Assembly: GCF_037081715.1 (NCBI RefSeq)
Contig: NZ_JAZDDH010000001.1
Span: 1,922,001 to 1,986,000, forward strand
DNA length: 64,000 bases
Reading direction: 5' to 3'
Origin: Halalkalicoccus sp. CG83
GTDB lineage: Archaea; Halobacteriota; Halobacteria; Halobacteriales; Halalkalicoccaceae
Shown in pieces: positions 35,623 to 44,233 of the stretch. Position numbers and translations under genes: made by a program. The notes under the pieces were generated by a model that worked only from the letters and a program-made list of their open reading frames with translations, made no database searches and was not told where the DNA came from. Within the stretch, counting starts at the first letter, position 1; every line of letters starts with the position of its first letter.

Positions 35623-35922
35623 CTACGCGACGACCTCCTCGCCCTCCTCGTCCGGCGTCTCGAGTCGCTCGATCACGTCGTTGACGAGGACGACGTCGCC
35701 GACCGCCCGGACCCACCGATAGGGGATGAGGACGCCGCGAGCGCCCCGGATCTCCTCGCCGAACAGCTCCTGGTTGGGGTCGCGAATCGCGAGCCCGGTG
35801 ACGACCTCGGTGCTCAGGTCCAGCTTGATGTCCTCGACCTCACCGACGAACACGCCGTTGTTCGAGTAGACCTCGCGTCCGACGAGTGAGGTGATCTCCT
35901 GTGGGGAGCGTTCCTGATCCAT
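35623..35922 (-). CDS. PRC-barrel domain protein (possibly the CdpB1 cell-division type)
   Basis: A 99-residue protein consisting of one PRC-barrel: ITSLVGREVYSNNGVFVGEV, DIKLDLSTEVVTGLAIRD and RGVLIPYRWVRAVGDVVLV, then an acidic tail. In Haloferax, the PRC-barrel proteins CdpB1 and CdpB2 bind SepF in the FtsZ division machinery, and CdpB1 lies next to a DHH-family gene as I recall; the same neighbour is found here. That makes CdpB1 plausible but not proven. The start at 35922 (MDQERSPQ) is preferred to the GTG at 35931. Confidence 0.8.
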   Translation of the reverse strand: MDQERSPQEITSLVGREVYSNNGVFVGEVEDIKLDLSTEVVTGLAIRDPNQELFGEEIRGARGVLIPYRWVRAVGDVVLVNDVIERLETPDEEGEEVVA

Positions 35923-36339
35923 ACCGTTCACTTGAACGGAGGGGTATTAACCGTTGGCGGCTCGGGACTCTAGCCACGGCTGCGCACGGAATCCTCGCGG
36001 GCACCGATACGTCTCGAACCCCGATCGGGTCCCGGTTCGAACGCTCGCGAGCCCACTCGGCGCCCCCGCCCCGAGGACCGTCGATCCGTACGAGGCATTT
36101 ATGTAGTGTCGTTCACCGACTGATCGGTTCCTCAAGCGGTGACGTGATGTCGTGAACCGCCGTACGACCGATGCCGGGTGCCTCTGACGTAACCGGTAGG
36201 AGCCGACCGCCGCCCTGCCCGGACCGGCGGTCGGTTTCCGTTCTCCGCGGATGCTACCTCCGGAGACCGCTTCACGTTCCGAACCGGACCCGACCGCGGA
36301 CGACCCCGAGCCGTCTCCGTTCGGTACCGACCCGGGAGC
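35923..36339. other. Intergenic stretch with a GC-rich inverted repeat
   Basis: No gene supported. At 36203-36234 a 9-10 bp inverted repeat (CCGACCGCC...GGCGGTCGG) is followed by TTTCC on the plus strand. It could be a weak terminator or an RNA hairpin, but no plus-strand gene ends here. Short frames are Arg/Pro-rich and not believable. Confidence 0.4.
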
Positions 36340-37272
36340 TCATCGTCGCCTGATCGCCGCCCTGACCTGCGGGATCGGGTCGTACCGTCCGACGGTATCA
36401 CCCAGCACGAACAGCTCGATGTAGCGCAGGTACGCGACCGGCGCGACGTGGACGAGTAGGACCGTTCCGAGGACGGACGCGAGGTACGGCACCGCGAGGA
36501 CGCCGGCGACGACCCGACCCACCGTCGTCGTCGACAGTCCCCGTTCGATCAGTGCGGTGCCGACGGCCGCCCCGAACGCCGAGAACGGCAGCGCGAACGC
36601 GACGGCCACCAACGCGGCCAACAGTCCGCCGGCGAGCGCGATCAGCCCTCCCAGCGCTCCCGCGACGAGCAGGTAGGCGACGTACTGATGCCACTCGTTT
36701 CGCAGCGTCGGCAGAAAGGCACGCCAGCCCGCCGAGAGCGAGCGACCGTCGACGAACATGATCGGAACGACGAACGCGACGGTCAGCCGGTCGAGGACGG
36801 CGAGCACGACCGCGACGAGCGCCAGCGGGACGAGGACGAGCGGTCGAGGGCGCCCGGTTCGGAGGGCCGCCGACCCGATCAGACTCAGACAGACCAGAAC
36901 GGCGAGTCTGAAGCCGAACAGCTGTACGCCGGCGCGCCACCACTGTCTCCCGTCAGCCGCGAACCGAACCGGTTCGCCGCGTAGGGCGTCGAGAAACACG
37001 AACTCGAGGACGCTTCCGACGAACAGGACACCCAGACCGATCGCCACGCCGGTCGCCGCGATCGCTGCGGTCGTCGGGACCGACTCGATCCCTCCGGCGG
37101 CGTCGAGGACGGCGGACCCCCGGTTGAAGTCGATCAGAAAGGGCGTCGTGAGCCCCCCGACGAAGAGGACGAGAACGGCGAGCCTGCCCCAGGTAGCGAG
37201 GGTCGAACCCGCGAGCAGGCGCCGGGTCGCCGCCGCCGACTCGCTCGCCGCCCGAAGCGCGTACCACGCCAT
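36340..37272 (-). CDS. Polytopic membrane protein, unknown
   Basis: A 310-residue protein with six to seven hydrophobic helices, e.g. LAVLVLFVGGLTTPFLI, TGVAIGLGVLFVGSVLEFVFL and VVLAVLDRLTVAFVVPIMF. The layout (YALRAASESAAATRRLL start, repeated paired helices, short Arg-rich C-terminus) resembles a family of haloarchaeal membrane proteins without known role. It lies 40 bases upstream of the znuB-like gene's end on the opposite transcription order (all minus strand, so it is upstream of nothing in that operon). No catalytic motif seen. Confidence 0.65.
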   Translation of the reverse strand: MAWYALRAASESAAATRRLLAGSTLATWGRLAVLVLFVGGLTTPFLIDFNRGSAVLDAAGGIESVPTTAAIAATGVAIGLGVLFVGSVLEFVFLDALRGEPVRFAADGRQWWRAGVQLFGFRLAVLVCLSLIGSAALRTGRPRPLVLVPLALVAVVLAVLDRLTVAFVVPIMFVDGRSLSAGWRAFLPTLRNEWHQYVAYLLVAGALGGLIALAGGLLAALVAVAFALPFSAFGAAVGTALIERGLSTTTVGRVVAGVLAVPYLASVLGTVLLVHVAPVAYLRYIELFVLGDTVGRYDPIPQVRAAIRRR

Positions 37273-37312
37273 GCGTCCGCTACCCGTGGCGGCTACTTAT
37301 CGACACGGAAAA

Positions 37313-38290
37313 CTACCCGCCTCTCGGGGCGATCCCGCGGCTCGAGGCGACGACCGCGAGCAGGTAGACGGCGATGGCGACGACGACGATCGTCGCCCCC
37401 GGTGCGAGCGAGTAGCGCCACGACAGGACCAGTCCGGAGACGGCGGCGATCTCGCCGACGACGACCGAGGCGTACAGCGAGTCGCGAAAGCCGTTCGTCA
37501 CCTGCGAGGCCGCGGCGACGGGGACGACGAGCATCGCCGCCACCAGAATGACGCCGAGGATCTGCATCGAGCCGACGACGACCATCGCGGTCAGGACGAT
37601 CAGCATCGCGTTGTAGCCCGAGACGTTGAGCCGTGCGACGCGGGCGGCCTCCTCGTCGAACGTGACGAACAGTAACGGCTTGTACGTCAGCGCGACCGCC
37701 GCGACGACGACGAGGCTCAACACCCCCATCAGCAGGACGTTCCCGCCGCTGACGGTGGCGATCGAGCCGAAGAGGATGCTGTTGATGTCGACGGTCGCGA
37801 GGCCACCGCCGAGGCTGATCACGAGCGTGCCGAGCGCGAAGCTCCCGGTGAGCATGATCGCGATCGGGACGTCGCCGTACGATCCGGTTCGGTCGGCGAG
37901 ATACTGCACCCCGAGCGCGCCGACGACGCCAGCGACGAGCGCGCTGAGCAGCAGTGCCGGCGACCAACCCGAGCCCGCGAACAGCAGGGTTCCGACGGCG
38001 ACACCCGCGAAGGCGGCGTGGGCGAGCGTCTCGCCGATCAGCGCCATCTCGCGGTGGACGAGGTAGGTGCCGATCACGGGGCCGACGACGCCGATGAACA
38101 CCGACGTCGTGAGCGCGTTCCACATGAAGCCGTAACAGGCCATCCGCGTGCCGAACGACCGTCCGACCGCACACGTCGCCTCGAAGAACGGCGCGGGCAT
38201 CAGTCCGAACGCGATCGGGAGGAACAGCCCGACGATCGAGAGCGCGAACGCACCGAGCGCGAGCCGCCGAGCGAGGGGGGTCCGTCGCAT
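37313..38290 (-). CDS. znuB: Metal ABC transporter permease (ZnuB/MntB type)
   Basis: Membrane subunit of a manganese/zinc-type importer, 325 residues with eight or nine helices. Typical segments are FMWNALTTSVFIGVVGPVIG, ALIGETLAHAAFAGVAVG and QILGVILVAAMLVVPVAAA. Its ATG overlaps the znuC stop (TGATG), placing it last in the order znuA-znuC-znuB. The His-rich binding protein next to it favours zinc, but manganese or iron cannot be excluded. About 30 residues near the start contain a Cys pair (ATCAVGRSFGTRMACYGF) not usual in the family. Confidence 0.9.
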   Translation of the reverse strand: MRRTPLARRLALGAFALSIVGLFLPIAFGLMPAPFFEATCAVGRSFGTRMACYGFMWNALTTSVFIGVVGPVIGTYLVHREMALIGETLAHAAFAGVAVGTLLFAGSGWSPALLLSALVAGVVGALGVQYLADRTGSYGDVPIAIMLTGSFALGTLVISLGGGLATVDINSILFGSIATVSGGNVLLMGVLSLVVVAAVALTYKPLLFVTFDEEAARVARLNVSGYNAMLIVLTAMVVVGSMQILGVILVAAMLVVPVAAASQVTNGFRDSLYASVVVGEIAAVSGLVLSWRYSLAPGATIVVVAIAVYLLAVVASSRGIAPRGG

Positions 38291-39033
38291 CAGTGGTCGT
38301 GTTCGATCAGCCGACCGGTCGACCCGTACGCCCGCTCGAGCGCGTCGCTCTCGACGAACGTCTCCGTGTCGCCGTGGTGGTAGATCGTCCGGTTGATGCA
38401 GGTGATCCGGTCGGCGTGCTCGGTGACGACGCCGATGTCGTGTTCGATCAGGACGATCGTGATCCCCTGGTCGTTCAGTCCGTCGAGCAGGTCATAGAAG
38501 TCGTCGCGCGAGTCGGCATCCACCCCCACGGTGGGCTCGTCGAGCGCCAACAGGTCCGCCTCCGAGGCCAGCGCCCGCGCGATGAACGCTCGCTGTTTCT
38601 GGCCGCCCGAGAGCGTGTTGACCCGCCGGTCGGCGAGATCGGCGATGTCGACCCGCTCGAGCGCCTCGTCGACGATCTCGCGGTCGCGATCCCGCAGCCA
38701 GCCGAACCGGGTGTGTGGATATCGGCCCATGGTGACGACCTCCCGGACCGTGATCGGCATCGTCCGATCCCTGTCCGTCGAATGCTGGGAGACGTAGCCG
38801 ATGCGCTCGCCCTCGTCGAACGCCTCGACAGGCCGGCCGAACAGCTCGATCCGACCCTCGTCGGGGCTCACGAGCCCGAGCATCAGCTTCAACAGCGTCG
38901 TCTTGCCTGAGCCGTTCGGTCCGACCAGTCCGAGGAACTCCCCCTCCTCGACCGACAACGAGACGTCCTCGACCGCCGGCCGACCGTCGTAGGCGTAGGT
39001 GACGTCCTCGACCGTGATCGCGGCGTCACTCAC
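38290..39033 (-). CDS. znuC: Metal ABC transporter ATP-binding protein (ZnuC type)
   Basis: ATPase subunit of the metal importer, 247 residues. Walker A GPNGSGKT (38-45), signature LSGGQ (141-145), Walker B LLALDEP (161-167) and the switch EHD near 204 are all present. The GTG at 39033 overlaps the znuA stop by one base (TAGTG), so translation is coupled; the longer frame upstream is antisense-like and unlikely. The last residues are His-rich (EHDH), as in several zinc ATPases. Confidence 0.92.
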   Translation of the reverse strand: MSDAAITVEDVTYAYDGRPAVEDVSLSVEEGEFLGLVGPNGSGKTTLLKLMLGLVSPDEGRIELFGRPVEAFDEGERIGYVSQHSTDRDRTMPITVREVVTMGRYPHTRFGWLRDRDREIVDEALERVDIADLADRRVNTLSGGQKQRAFIARALASEADLLALDEPTVGVDADSRDDFYDLLDGLNDQGITIVLIEHDIGVVTEHADRITCINRTIYHHGDTETFVESDALERAYGSTGRLIEHDH

Positions 39034-40115
39034 TACTCTGCCCCCAGCGCCCGCCGGAGCGACGGGAGGTTGATCTCCTCCATCTGTCCGACGTAGTCGA
39101 GCCCTTCCGCCTCCCATTCCTCGGTGACGCTCTCGGCGGGCGAGAGCCTCGCGACGTCGGTCGCGGTTTCGGCCTCCTCGACGATCGTTCGTGCGAGGGT
39201 GTCGCCTTCGAAGTGGTCGTAGAGGACGTATTCGATCCCCTCGCGTTCGACGAGGTCGACGGTCTCCGCGATATCGCCGGGGCTCGCCTCGGCGTCAGGC
39301 GAGACGCCCTGGGGCGTGTGGATCTCGAAATCGTAGCGCTCGGCGAGATAGCCGTAGGAGTCGTGGCCCGCGACGACGACGACGTCACGCTCGCGTCCGG
39401 CGAGTTCCTCCTCGAAGCGCCGGTCGAGCGCCTCGAGCTCGTCGAGGTACGCCGCCGCGTTCTCCTCGTAGGTCTCGGCGTTCTCCTCGTCGGCCTCGAC
39501 GAGCCCGCCCCGGACGTTCTCGACCGCCTGCCGGGCCCGCACGGGATCGACCCAGAGGTGGGGATCGTAGTCGCCGTGATCGCGTCCGTCCTCCTCCTGG
39601 TGATCACCCTCGCCGCCGTGCTCGTGGTCGTCGTGTCCGTGTTCTTCGTCGCCGTCATGATTCCCGTCCTCCTCGCCGTCGTGGTGGTCCGACTCGTGGC
39701 CGCGGTCGCCGTACTCCGAGAGTTCGATCCCCTCGGCGACGGGGATCAGCGTAACGTCGTCGTGGTTCGCCTCGATCTCGGCGACGATCTCGTCGGCCCA
39801 GCGCTGGAACCCCTCGATGCCGAGGTGGACGAAGGCGTCGCGCTCGACGACGTCCGCGGTGATGTCCGACTGGGGCTCCCAGCCGTGGCCGTGCTGGCCG
39901 GCGGGGACCGCGTTCTCGACGGCGAACGCGTCGCCGCCGACGTTCCGCACGAAGTCGTAGAGCGTGAAGAACGACGCCGTCGCCGAGGTGCCCTCGCTCT
40001 CCTCGCCTCCGGCGTCGCTCGCCCCGCTTCCGAGCGAACCGGTACAGCCCGCCACGCCGGCCGCCGCGATCGCTCCCGCGCCGAGCCGCAGAAGCTCCCG
40101 CCGGGTCTCGTTCAT
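39033..40115 (-). CDS. znuA: Metal-binding lipoprotein of ABC importer (ZnuA type)
   Basis: Cluster A-I substrate-binding protein, 360 residues, exported by Tat (RRELLRLGAGAIAAAGVAGC, lipidation at Cys24). Ligand segments are GQHGHGWEP (about residue 75), YDPHLWVDP (His186) and AGHDSYGYL. Between them, residues 138-182 are a His/Asp/Glu-rich loop with over ten His, the hallmark of zinc-specific members. First gene of znuA-znuC-znuB. The AT-rich 40139-40175 region upstream is the likely promoter and operator; no TTAGG-N4-CCTAA iron box is there, which agrees with zinc rather than iron control. Confidence 0.92.
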   Translation of the reverse strand: MNETRRELLRLGAGAIAAAGVAGCTGSLGSGASDAGGEESEGTSATASFFTLYDFVRNVGGDAFAVENAVPAGQHGHGWEPQSDITADVVERDAFVHLGIEGFQRWADEIVAEIEANHDDVTLIPVAEGIELSEYGDRGHESDHHDGEEDGNHDGDEEHGHDDHEHGGEGDHQEEDGRDHGDYDPHLWVDPVRARQAVENVRGGLVEADEENAETYEENAAAYLDELEALDRRFEEELAGRERDVVVVAGHDSYGYLAERYDFEIHTPQGVSPDAEASPGDIAETVDLVEREGIEYVLYDHFEGDTLARTIVEEAETATDVARLSPAESVTEEWEAEGLDYVGQMEEINLPSLRRALGAE

Positions 40116-40200
40116 ACACGTCCCGAACCGACGTCAGGGTAAAAGAGTTATTATCGAGGGAAGTAAGGTTAACAACTCCTGCCGAGCGGGGTGTTGCGGA

Positions 40201-40776
40201 TCACTGGTCGGCGACGCTACAGGGGGTCGCGTCGGCCAGTTCGACGAGCGACGTGGGGTCGATCGGGAAGACGGCGTCGGGCGTGCCCGCGGCCGCCCAG
40301 ACGGTTTCGAACCCCGTGAGGGTCTCGTCGAACAGGACCGGGACGTCGGTCTCGTGACAGATCGGCGGTACCCCGCCGATCGACCAGCCGAGCGTCTCCC
40401 GGATCGCGTCCGCGTCGGCCATCCGGACCTCCTCGACGCCGAGTTCCGCCGCGACCCTCGTCTCGTCGACGCGGTTAGCCCCGCTCGTGACGACCACGAC
40501 CGGCTCCCCGTCGGCGTCCCCGCCGGCACGCTTCGGACTGGCGTCGTCAGAACTCTCCAGTTCTGACTCATCAGGATCGTCCTCCGATCCCGAGACGGCA
40601 GTAGCCGTCCCGTCGGCCACCATGACGATGCTGCTCGCGATCTGGGCGACGTCGCAGCCGACGGCATCGGCGGCGTCGGCCGCGGTCTTCGTCCCTTCGT
40701 CGAACTCGTGGACCTCGATCTCGAGGCCGTAGCGTTCCGCCGCTCGCTCGCGGAACTCGGCTGCGCGCGGATGCAT
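40201..40776 (-). CDS. YbaK/EbsC-family aminoacyl-tRNA deacylase
   Basis: Proteins of this fold remove wrongly attached amino acids from tRNA (Cys-tRNA-Pro, Ala-tRNA-Pro). The 191-residue product has KTAADAADAVGCDVAQIASS, GEPVVVVTSGANRVDETRVA and the GWSIGGVPPICHE active-site loop. Between the second and third strand, an insert of about 37 residues (VSGSEDDPDESELESSDDAS and following) rich in Asp/Glu/Ser interrupts the fold at a surface loop. The start at 40776 (MHPRAAEFRERA) is the family start. It overlaps nothing; the sugar kinase gene is 30 bases upstream on the same strand. Confidence 0.85.
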   Translation of the reverse strand: MHPRAAEFRERAAERYGLEIEVHEFDEGTKTAADAADAVGCDVAQIASSIVMVADGTATAVSGSEDDPDESELESSDDASPKRAGGDADGEPVVVVTSGANRVDETRVAAELGVEEVRMADADAIRETLGWSIGGVPPICHETDVPVLFDETLTGFETVWAAAGTPDAVFPIDPTSLVELADATPCSVADQ

Positions 40777-40806
40777 GGCCTCCGTTCGGTCGCCGAGCCC
40801 CAAGTA

Positions 40807-41787
40807 TCACTCGTCCCCGGCGAGCGGGGTCGCCTCGCGGAAGCGCGCCACCGCGTCCCGGTCGGGCAGCGCGGTCATCGCCCCCTCGGCGGTCGTCGTG
40901 GTCGCCGCCACCGCGTTCGCGAAGCCCAGCGTCTCCTCGAGGTCCTCGCCCGCCGAGAGCGCGGCGAGCGCTCCCGCGGTGAACGCGTCACCCGCGCCCG
41001 TCGTGTCGACCGGCTCCACCGCGTAGCCCGGGTGGGACGTCTCGCCGGTCCACGGGGAGTCCTCGGTGGCGAGCGCGGCGGCACCCTCGCGGCCGAGCGT
41101 GAGCAGTGTCGTGTGTGGCCCCCGATCGCAGGCGGCGCGGACGAGCGCCGCCGGTTCGTTCCCGGAGTCTCCCACGTCGGCCTCGGCGAGGTCCTCCGGG
41201 GTCGCCTTCAGCACGTCCACCCGGGGGAGTAGTTCCCCGATCAGCGTCGCGAACTCCTCGCGATCCGACCAGAGCTCGGGGCGCGCGTTCGGGTCGAACG
41301 AGACCGTACAGCCGTGCTCGCGCGCACGCGCAGCGAGATCGATCGTCGCCTCGCGGGCGGGTTCGCTCGCGAGCGTCACCCCGCCGAGGTGGACCCAGGA
41401 GACCGTCTCGAGCGCCTCGTCGTCCACGAGACCGGGCTCCATGCGGGTGTCGGCGGTGCCGTCGCGGTAGAAGGTGAAGGCGCGGTCCGCGTCCTCGTCG
41501 TGGCTGACGAACGCGAGCGTCGTCTTCGCCTCGGGGTCGCGCTCGACGAACCGGTCGGGCAGGCCGTGCTCACCGAGGGTACGAGCGAGCAGGTCGCCGA
41601 ACGGATCGCTCCCGACGCGCGTCCAGAACCAGGGAGTCGCCTCCAGGGTGGCGAGGCCGACGGCCACGTTCGCGGGCGCGCCGCCGGGTCTGCGGGTGAA
41701 CGTCTCGACCGCATCGAGGCCCCCCGGTCGGTCCGGAAGGAAGTCGATCAGCGTCTCGCCGGCGACGAGGATCTCGGGATCGGCCAT
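40807..41787 (-). CDS. PfkB-family sugar kinase (fructokinase/KDG kinase-like)
   Basis: A ribokinase-fold sugar kinase of 326 residues: ILVAGETLIDFLPDRPGGLD, RRPGGAPANVAVGLA, the SFDPNARPELW segment and the ATP/catalytic motif DTTGAGDAFTAG (Asp base). Closest in pattern to fructokinases, but KDG or ribose kinase activity is possible. The ATG at 41787 directly precedes the first strand. Followed by the YbaK gene after 30 bases, so co-transcription is likely without an obvious functional link. Confidence 0.87.
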   Translation of the reverse strand: MADPEILVAGETLIDFLPDRPGGLDAVETFTRRPGGAPANVAVGLATLEATPWFWTRVGSDPFGDLLARTLGEHGLPDRFVERDPEAKTTLAFVSHDEDADRAFTFYRDGTADTRMEPGLVDDEALETVSWVHLGGVTLASEPAREATIDLAARAREHGCTVSFDPNARPELWSDREEFATLIGELLPRVDVLKATPEDLAEADVGDSGNEPAALVRAACDRGPHTTLLTLGREGAAALATEDSPWTGETSHPGYAVEPVDTTGAGDAFTAGALAALSAGEDLEETLGFANAVAATTTTAEGAMTALPDRDAVARFREATPLAGDE

Positions 41788-41865
41788 GCGCCACCTCTAC
41801 GCGGCGTCGTCAAAGGCGTGGTGGATGACCGGCGACGTTTTACACCCGGAACGACGACGCGACGC

Positions 41866-42645
41866 ATGACTGCGCCGACCGTCGCCGCCTGCCAGATGCC
41901 GGTCGCCGACCTCGACGTCGAAACCAACCTCGAGCGGATCCGACGGCGCGTCTTCGACCTCTCCCCGGCCGTCGACGTCGCGGCGTTTCCTGAACACGCG
42001 CTGACGGGGTTCGTCCCCGACGAGCGGCTCCACGAGCACGCGATCGCCCGCGAGGACGGCACGCTCGATCACGTACGAGCGCTCGCCGCCGACGTCGACC
42101 GTGCGATCGTCGTCGGCTTCGTCGAACGGGCCGACGGGACCTACTACAACGCTACCGCGTACGTCGGCCCGGAGTCGACGGCCGTCTACCGGAAACGCCA
42201 CCTCTGGGGCGCCGAGCGCGCGCTGCTGTCGCCGGGGACCCGACGGGTGGTCGTCGAGACACCCGTCGGACGCGCGGGGCTGCTCACCTGTTACGACCTC
42301 AACTTCGTCGAGGAGAGCGCGGCGTTCGTTCGAAGGAACGTCGACGCGCTGTTCGTCGCCGGCGCGTGGCCGAGGGCGCACGCCGAGAACTGGCGACTGC
42401 TGCTTCGCGCCCGCGCGCTCGACGGCGCCCGGTGGGTCGTCGGCGCCGGACGTACCGGCCGGCGGGACGTCGAGCGCGCACCCACGGCGGAGTACGCCGG
42501 AGGATCCTGCATCGTCTCCCCGGACGGGAGCGTCGCGACCGAACTCGACCGCGAGTCAGACGACTGCGTTCGGACGCTCGACTCGGCGACGCTGGCGGAG
42601 CATCGATCGACCGTCTTTCCCGACTCGGACCCGTCGAACCCGTAA
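41866..42645 (+). CDS. Carbon-nitrogen hydrolase (nitrilase superfamily)
   Basis: An amidase-type hydrolase of 259 residues with the Glu-Lys-Cys triad at Glu43 (AFPEHALTGF), Lys110 (YRKRHLWGAE) and Cys142 (LLTCYDLNF). Such enzymes hydrolyse small amides or omega-amides; the substrate here is unknown. The ATG at 41866 gives the standard MTAPTVAACQMPVADLDVE start. The gene is divergent from the sugar kinase gene with 78 bases between, and ends shortly before the dpsA promoter. Confidence 0.9.
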   Translation: MTAPTVAACQMPVADLDVETNLERIRRRVFDLSPAVDVAAFPEHALTGFVPDERLHEHAIAREDGTLDHVRALAADVDRAIVVGFVERADGTYYNATAYVGPESTAVYRKRHLWGAERALLSPGTRRVVVETPVGRAGLLTCYDLNFVEESAAFVRRNVDALFVAGAWPRAHAENWRLLLRARALDGARWVVGAGRTGRRDVERAPTAEYAGGSCIVSPDGSVATELDRESDDCVRTLDSATLAEHRSTVFPDSDPSNP

Positions 42646-42657
42646 CGGGGAAGAATT

Positions 42658-42669
42658 CTTTTCGAAAAG
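42658..42669. promoter_or_regulatory. Perfect palindrome upstream of dpsA
   Basis: CTTTTCGAAAAG is a perfect 12-base palindrome, extended by an imperfect GAAT(T)...GATTC arm. It lies about 26 bases before the TATA-like TTTAAGAG (42696-42703), which is itself 26 bases before the dpsA ATG. The place is right for an activator or repressor site of an iron- or peroxide-responsive regulator. It differs from the TTAGG-N4-CCTAA boxes elsewhere in the window. Confidence 0.55.
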
Positions 42670-42728
42670 AAAAGATTCGTTCCATCGAACCAAGCTTTAA
42701 GAGGGTGGCCGTCGTATCTCGGGACGAG

Positions 42729-43277
42729 ATGAGTACCCAGAAGACCGTCCGTCAGCAGGCCGATCAGGTAGAGGAGAACCCCATCCGGCTCGACCAGGAG
42801 AAGGCCGAACAGGTGATCGACGCGCTGAACACCGACCTCGCGAACCTGTACGTGCTGTACCACCAGCTCAAGAAGCACCACTGGAACGTCGAGGGCGCGG
42901 AGTTCCGCGACCTCCACCTGTTCTTCGAGGAGGCCTACGAGCACGCCGAGGAGCAAGCCGACGCGATCGCGGAACGCGCCCAGGCGATCGGCGGCGTTCC
43001 CGTCTCGGGTCCCTCGAACCTCGAGGAGCGAGCGACCGTCGAGTTCGAGGGTGAGGACGTCTACGACATCCGAACCATGATGGAGAACGACCTCGAGATG
43101 TACGCCGAGACCGTCGAGACCGTCCGCGAGCACGTTCGACTCGCGAACGACCTCGGCGACTACGGCAGCGAGGAGATCCTGCGCCACACCCTCACCCTGG
43201 TCGAGGACGACGCCCACCACATCGACCACTACCTCGAGGACGACACCCTCGTCACCGAGGAAGCGATGGAGCGGTAG
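42729..43277 (+). CDS. dpsA: DNA-protecting ferritin-like protein DpsA
   Basis: Haloarchaeal DpsA oxidises and stores iron in a 12-subunit shell, protecting DNA from oxidative damage. The 182-residue protein shows LYVLYHQLKKHHWNVEGAEF and LHLFFEEAYEHAEEQADAIAER, the ferroxidase-site helices (His, Asp, Glu ligands at the dimer interface), and the C-terminal EEILRHTLTLVEDDAHHIDHYL helix. The ATG at 42729 lies 26 bases after a TTTAAGAG TATA-like box. A perfect palindrome further upstream may be its operator. Assignment is certain. Confidence 0.95.
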   Translation: MSTQKTVRQQADQVEENPIRLDQEKAEQVIDALNTDLANLYVLYHQLKKHHWNVEGAEFRDLHLFFEEAYEHAEEQADAIAERAQAIGGVPVSGPSNLEERATVEFEGEDVYDIRTMMENDLEMYAETVETVREHVRLANDLGDYGSEEILRHTLTLVEDDAHHIDHYLEDDTLVTEEAMER

Positions 43278-43369
43278 GACGGCTTCCGACCGGAACGAGT
43301 TTTCAGCGCGTCATCGAAGCGAACCGGAGTGATCTCCACTGTTTTATCGGTAGCGAATCGATCCGACGT

Positions 43370-44056
43370 ATGGTATTCGATCCGAATCGTGTCGAGGCGA
43401 TCGCGTTCGACTCGTACGGTACGATCGTCGACGTCACCGCCGTCGAAGAACCCCTCGCCGAGTACGTCGACGAGCCGGAGCTGGTGTCACAGCTCTGGCG
43501 AAACCGATCGCTCGGCTACGCGATGGTGGCTAACGCCATCGAGGAGTACGATTCGTTCTACCAGATGAACCGCACCGCACTCCGGTACGCACTCAACGTC
43601 GCCGGCGTCGACGTCAGCGAGGACGAACGCGAGGAGATCCTCTCGACGTACGACGAGCTGGCCGTGTTCGAGGACGCCGTTCCCGGTATGGAACGGCTTC
43701 GAGACATGGGATACGACCTGTACGTGGTCTCGAACGGGAGCTACGAGATGCTCGACGGCCTCGTCGAGCACGCCGGCATCGGTGATCTGATCGAGGAAAC
43801 GATCAGCGCCGACGAGGTCGAGACGTTCAAACCCGTAGACACACTCTACCGACACGCTGCGGACGAGATCGGCGTGCCGATCGAGGAGATCACCTTCGTC
43901 GCCGCGGGATGGTGGGACGTCCCGGGAGCGATTCACGCCGGCATGCAGGGGGTCTGGATCAACCGTCAGGACACGATCTGGGGACCCTATGAGACCGAGC
44001 CGGCCCTGACCATCGAGACGTTCCACGATCTGGCGGACGAGCTCGAAGAGGGATAG
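43370..44056 (+). CDS. Haloacid dehalogenase type II-like HAD hydrolase
   Basis: A HAD-superfamily protein of 228 residues. Motif I is FDSYGT with Asp14 as nucleophile (family DxYGT as in L-2-haloacid dehalogenases), motif II VSNGS, and the Lys (TFKP) and motif III part (FVAAGWWDVPGAIHAGM) follow. The WWDVPGA stretch corresponds to the usual HxWDxxGA of dehalogenases. Substrate unknown; phosphatase activity is equally possible. The ATG at 43370 is well placed. It is convergent with the DUF7331 gene, 4 bases apart. Confidence 0.85.
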   Translation: MVFDPNRVEAIAFDSYGTIVDVTAVEEPLAEYVDEPELVSQLWRNRSLGYAMVANAIEEYDSFYQMNRTALRYALNVAGVDVSEDEREEILSTYDELAVFEDAVPGMERLRDMGYDLYVVSNGSYEMLDGLVEHAGIGDLIEETISADEVETFKPVDTLYRHAADEIGVPIEEITFVAAGWWDVPGAIHAGMQGVWINRQDTIWGPYETEPALTIETFHDLADELEEG

Positions 44057-44060
44057 AACC

Positions 44061-44225
44061 CTACCGCCGAGGTTCGACGACGAAGTCCGTCGCGATCCAT
44101 CCGTCGCTGTTGTCTTCTTCCGTGAACACGGTTCTCTCGGGGGACGTCCGGAGGGCGGAGACGAGGGCTTCGGGCTCCTCGTTCTCGTCGTTCAGGTCGG
44201 CATCGTGTGCGTCCGTGACAGCCAT
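44061..44225 (-). CDS. 54-residue acidic protein (DUF7331 type) under an iron box
   Basis: A small acidic protein: MAVTDAHDADLNDENEEPEA, then ALRTSPERTVFTEEDNSDGW and IATDFVVEPRR. The ERTVFTEEDN-DGWIATD core is what I recall of the haloarchaeal DUF7331 family; function unknown. No cysteines. Nine bases before its ATG (44225) lies the perfect palindrome TTAGGTGGACCTAA (44234-44247), in the same relation as the other iron boxes of the window to their genes. Thus it is probably expressed under iron limitation. Confidence 0.78.
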   Translation of the reverse strand: MAVTDAHDADLNDENEEPEALVSALRTSPERTVFTEEDNSDGWIATDFVVEPRR

Positions 44226-44233
44226 GTCTCGAG

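Noticed and set aside
36203-36234. GC-rich inverted repeat as a terminator
   Set aside because: No gene ends before it on the strand where the T-stretch follows; kept only as an intergenic remark.
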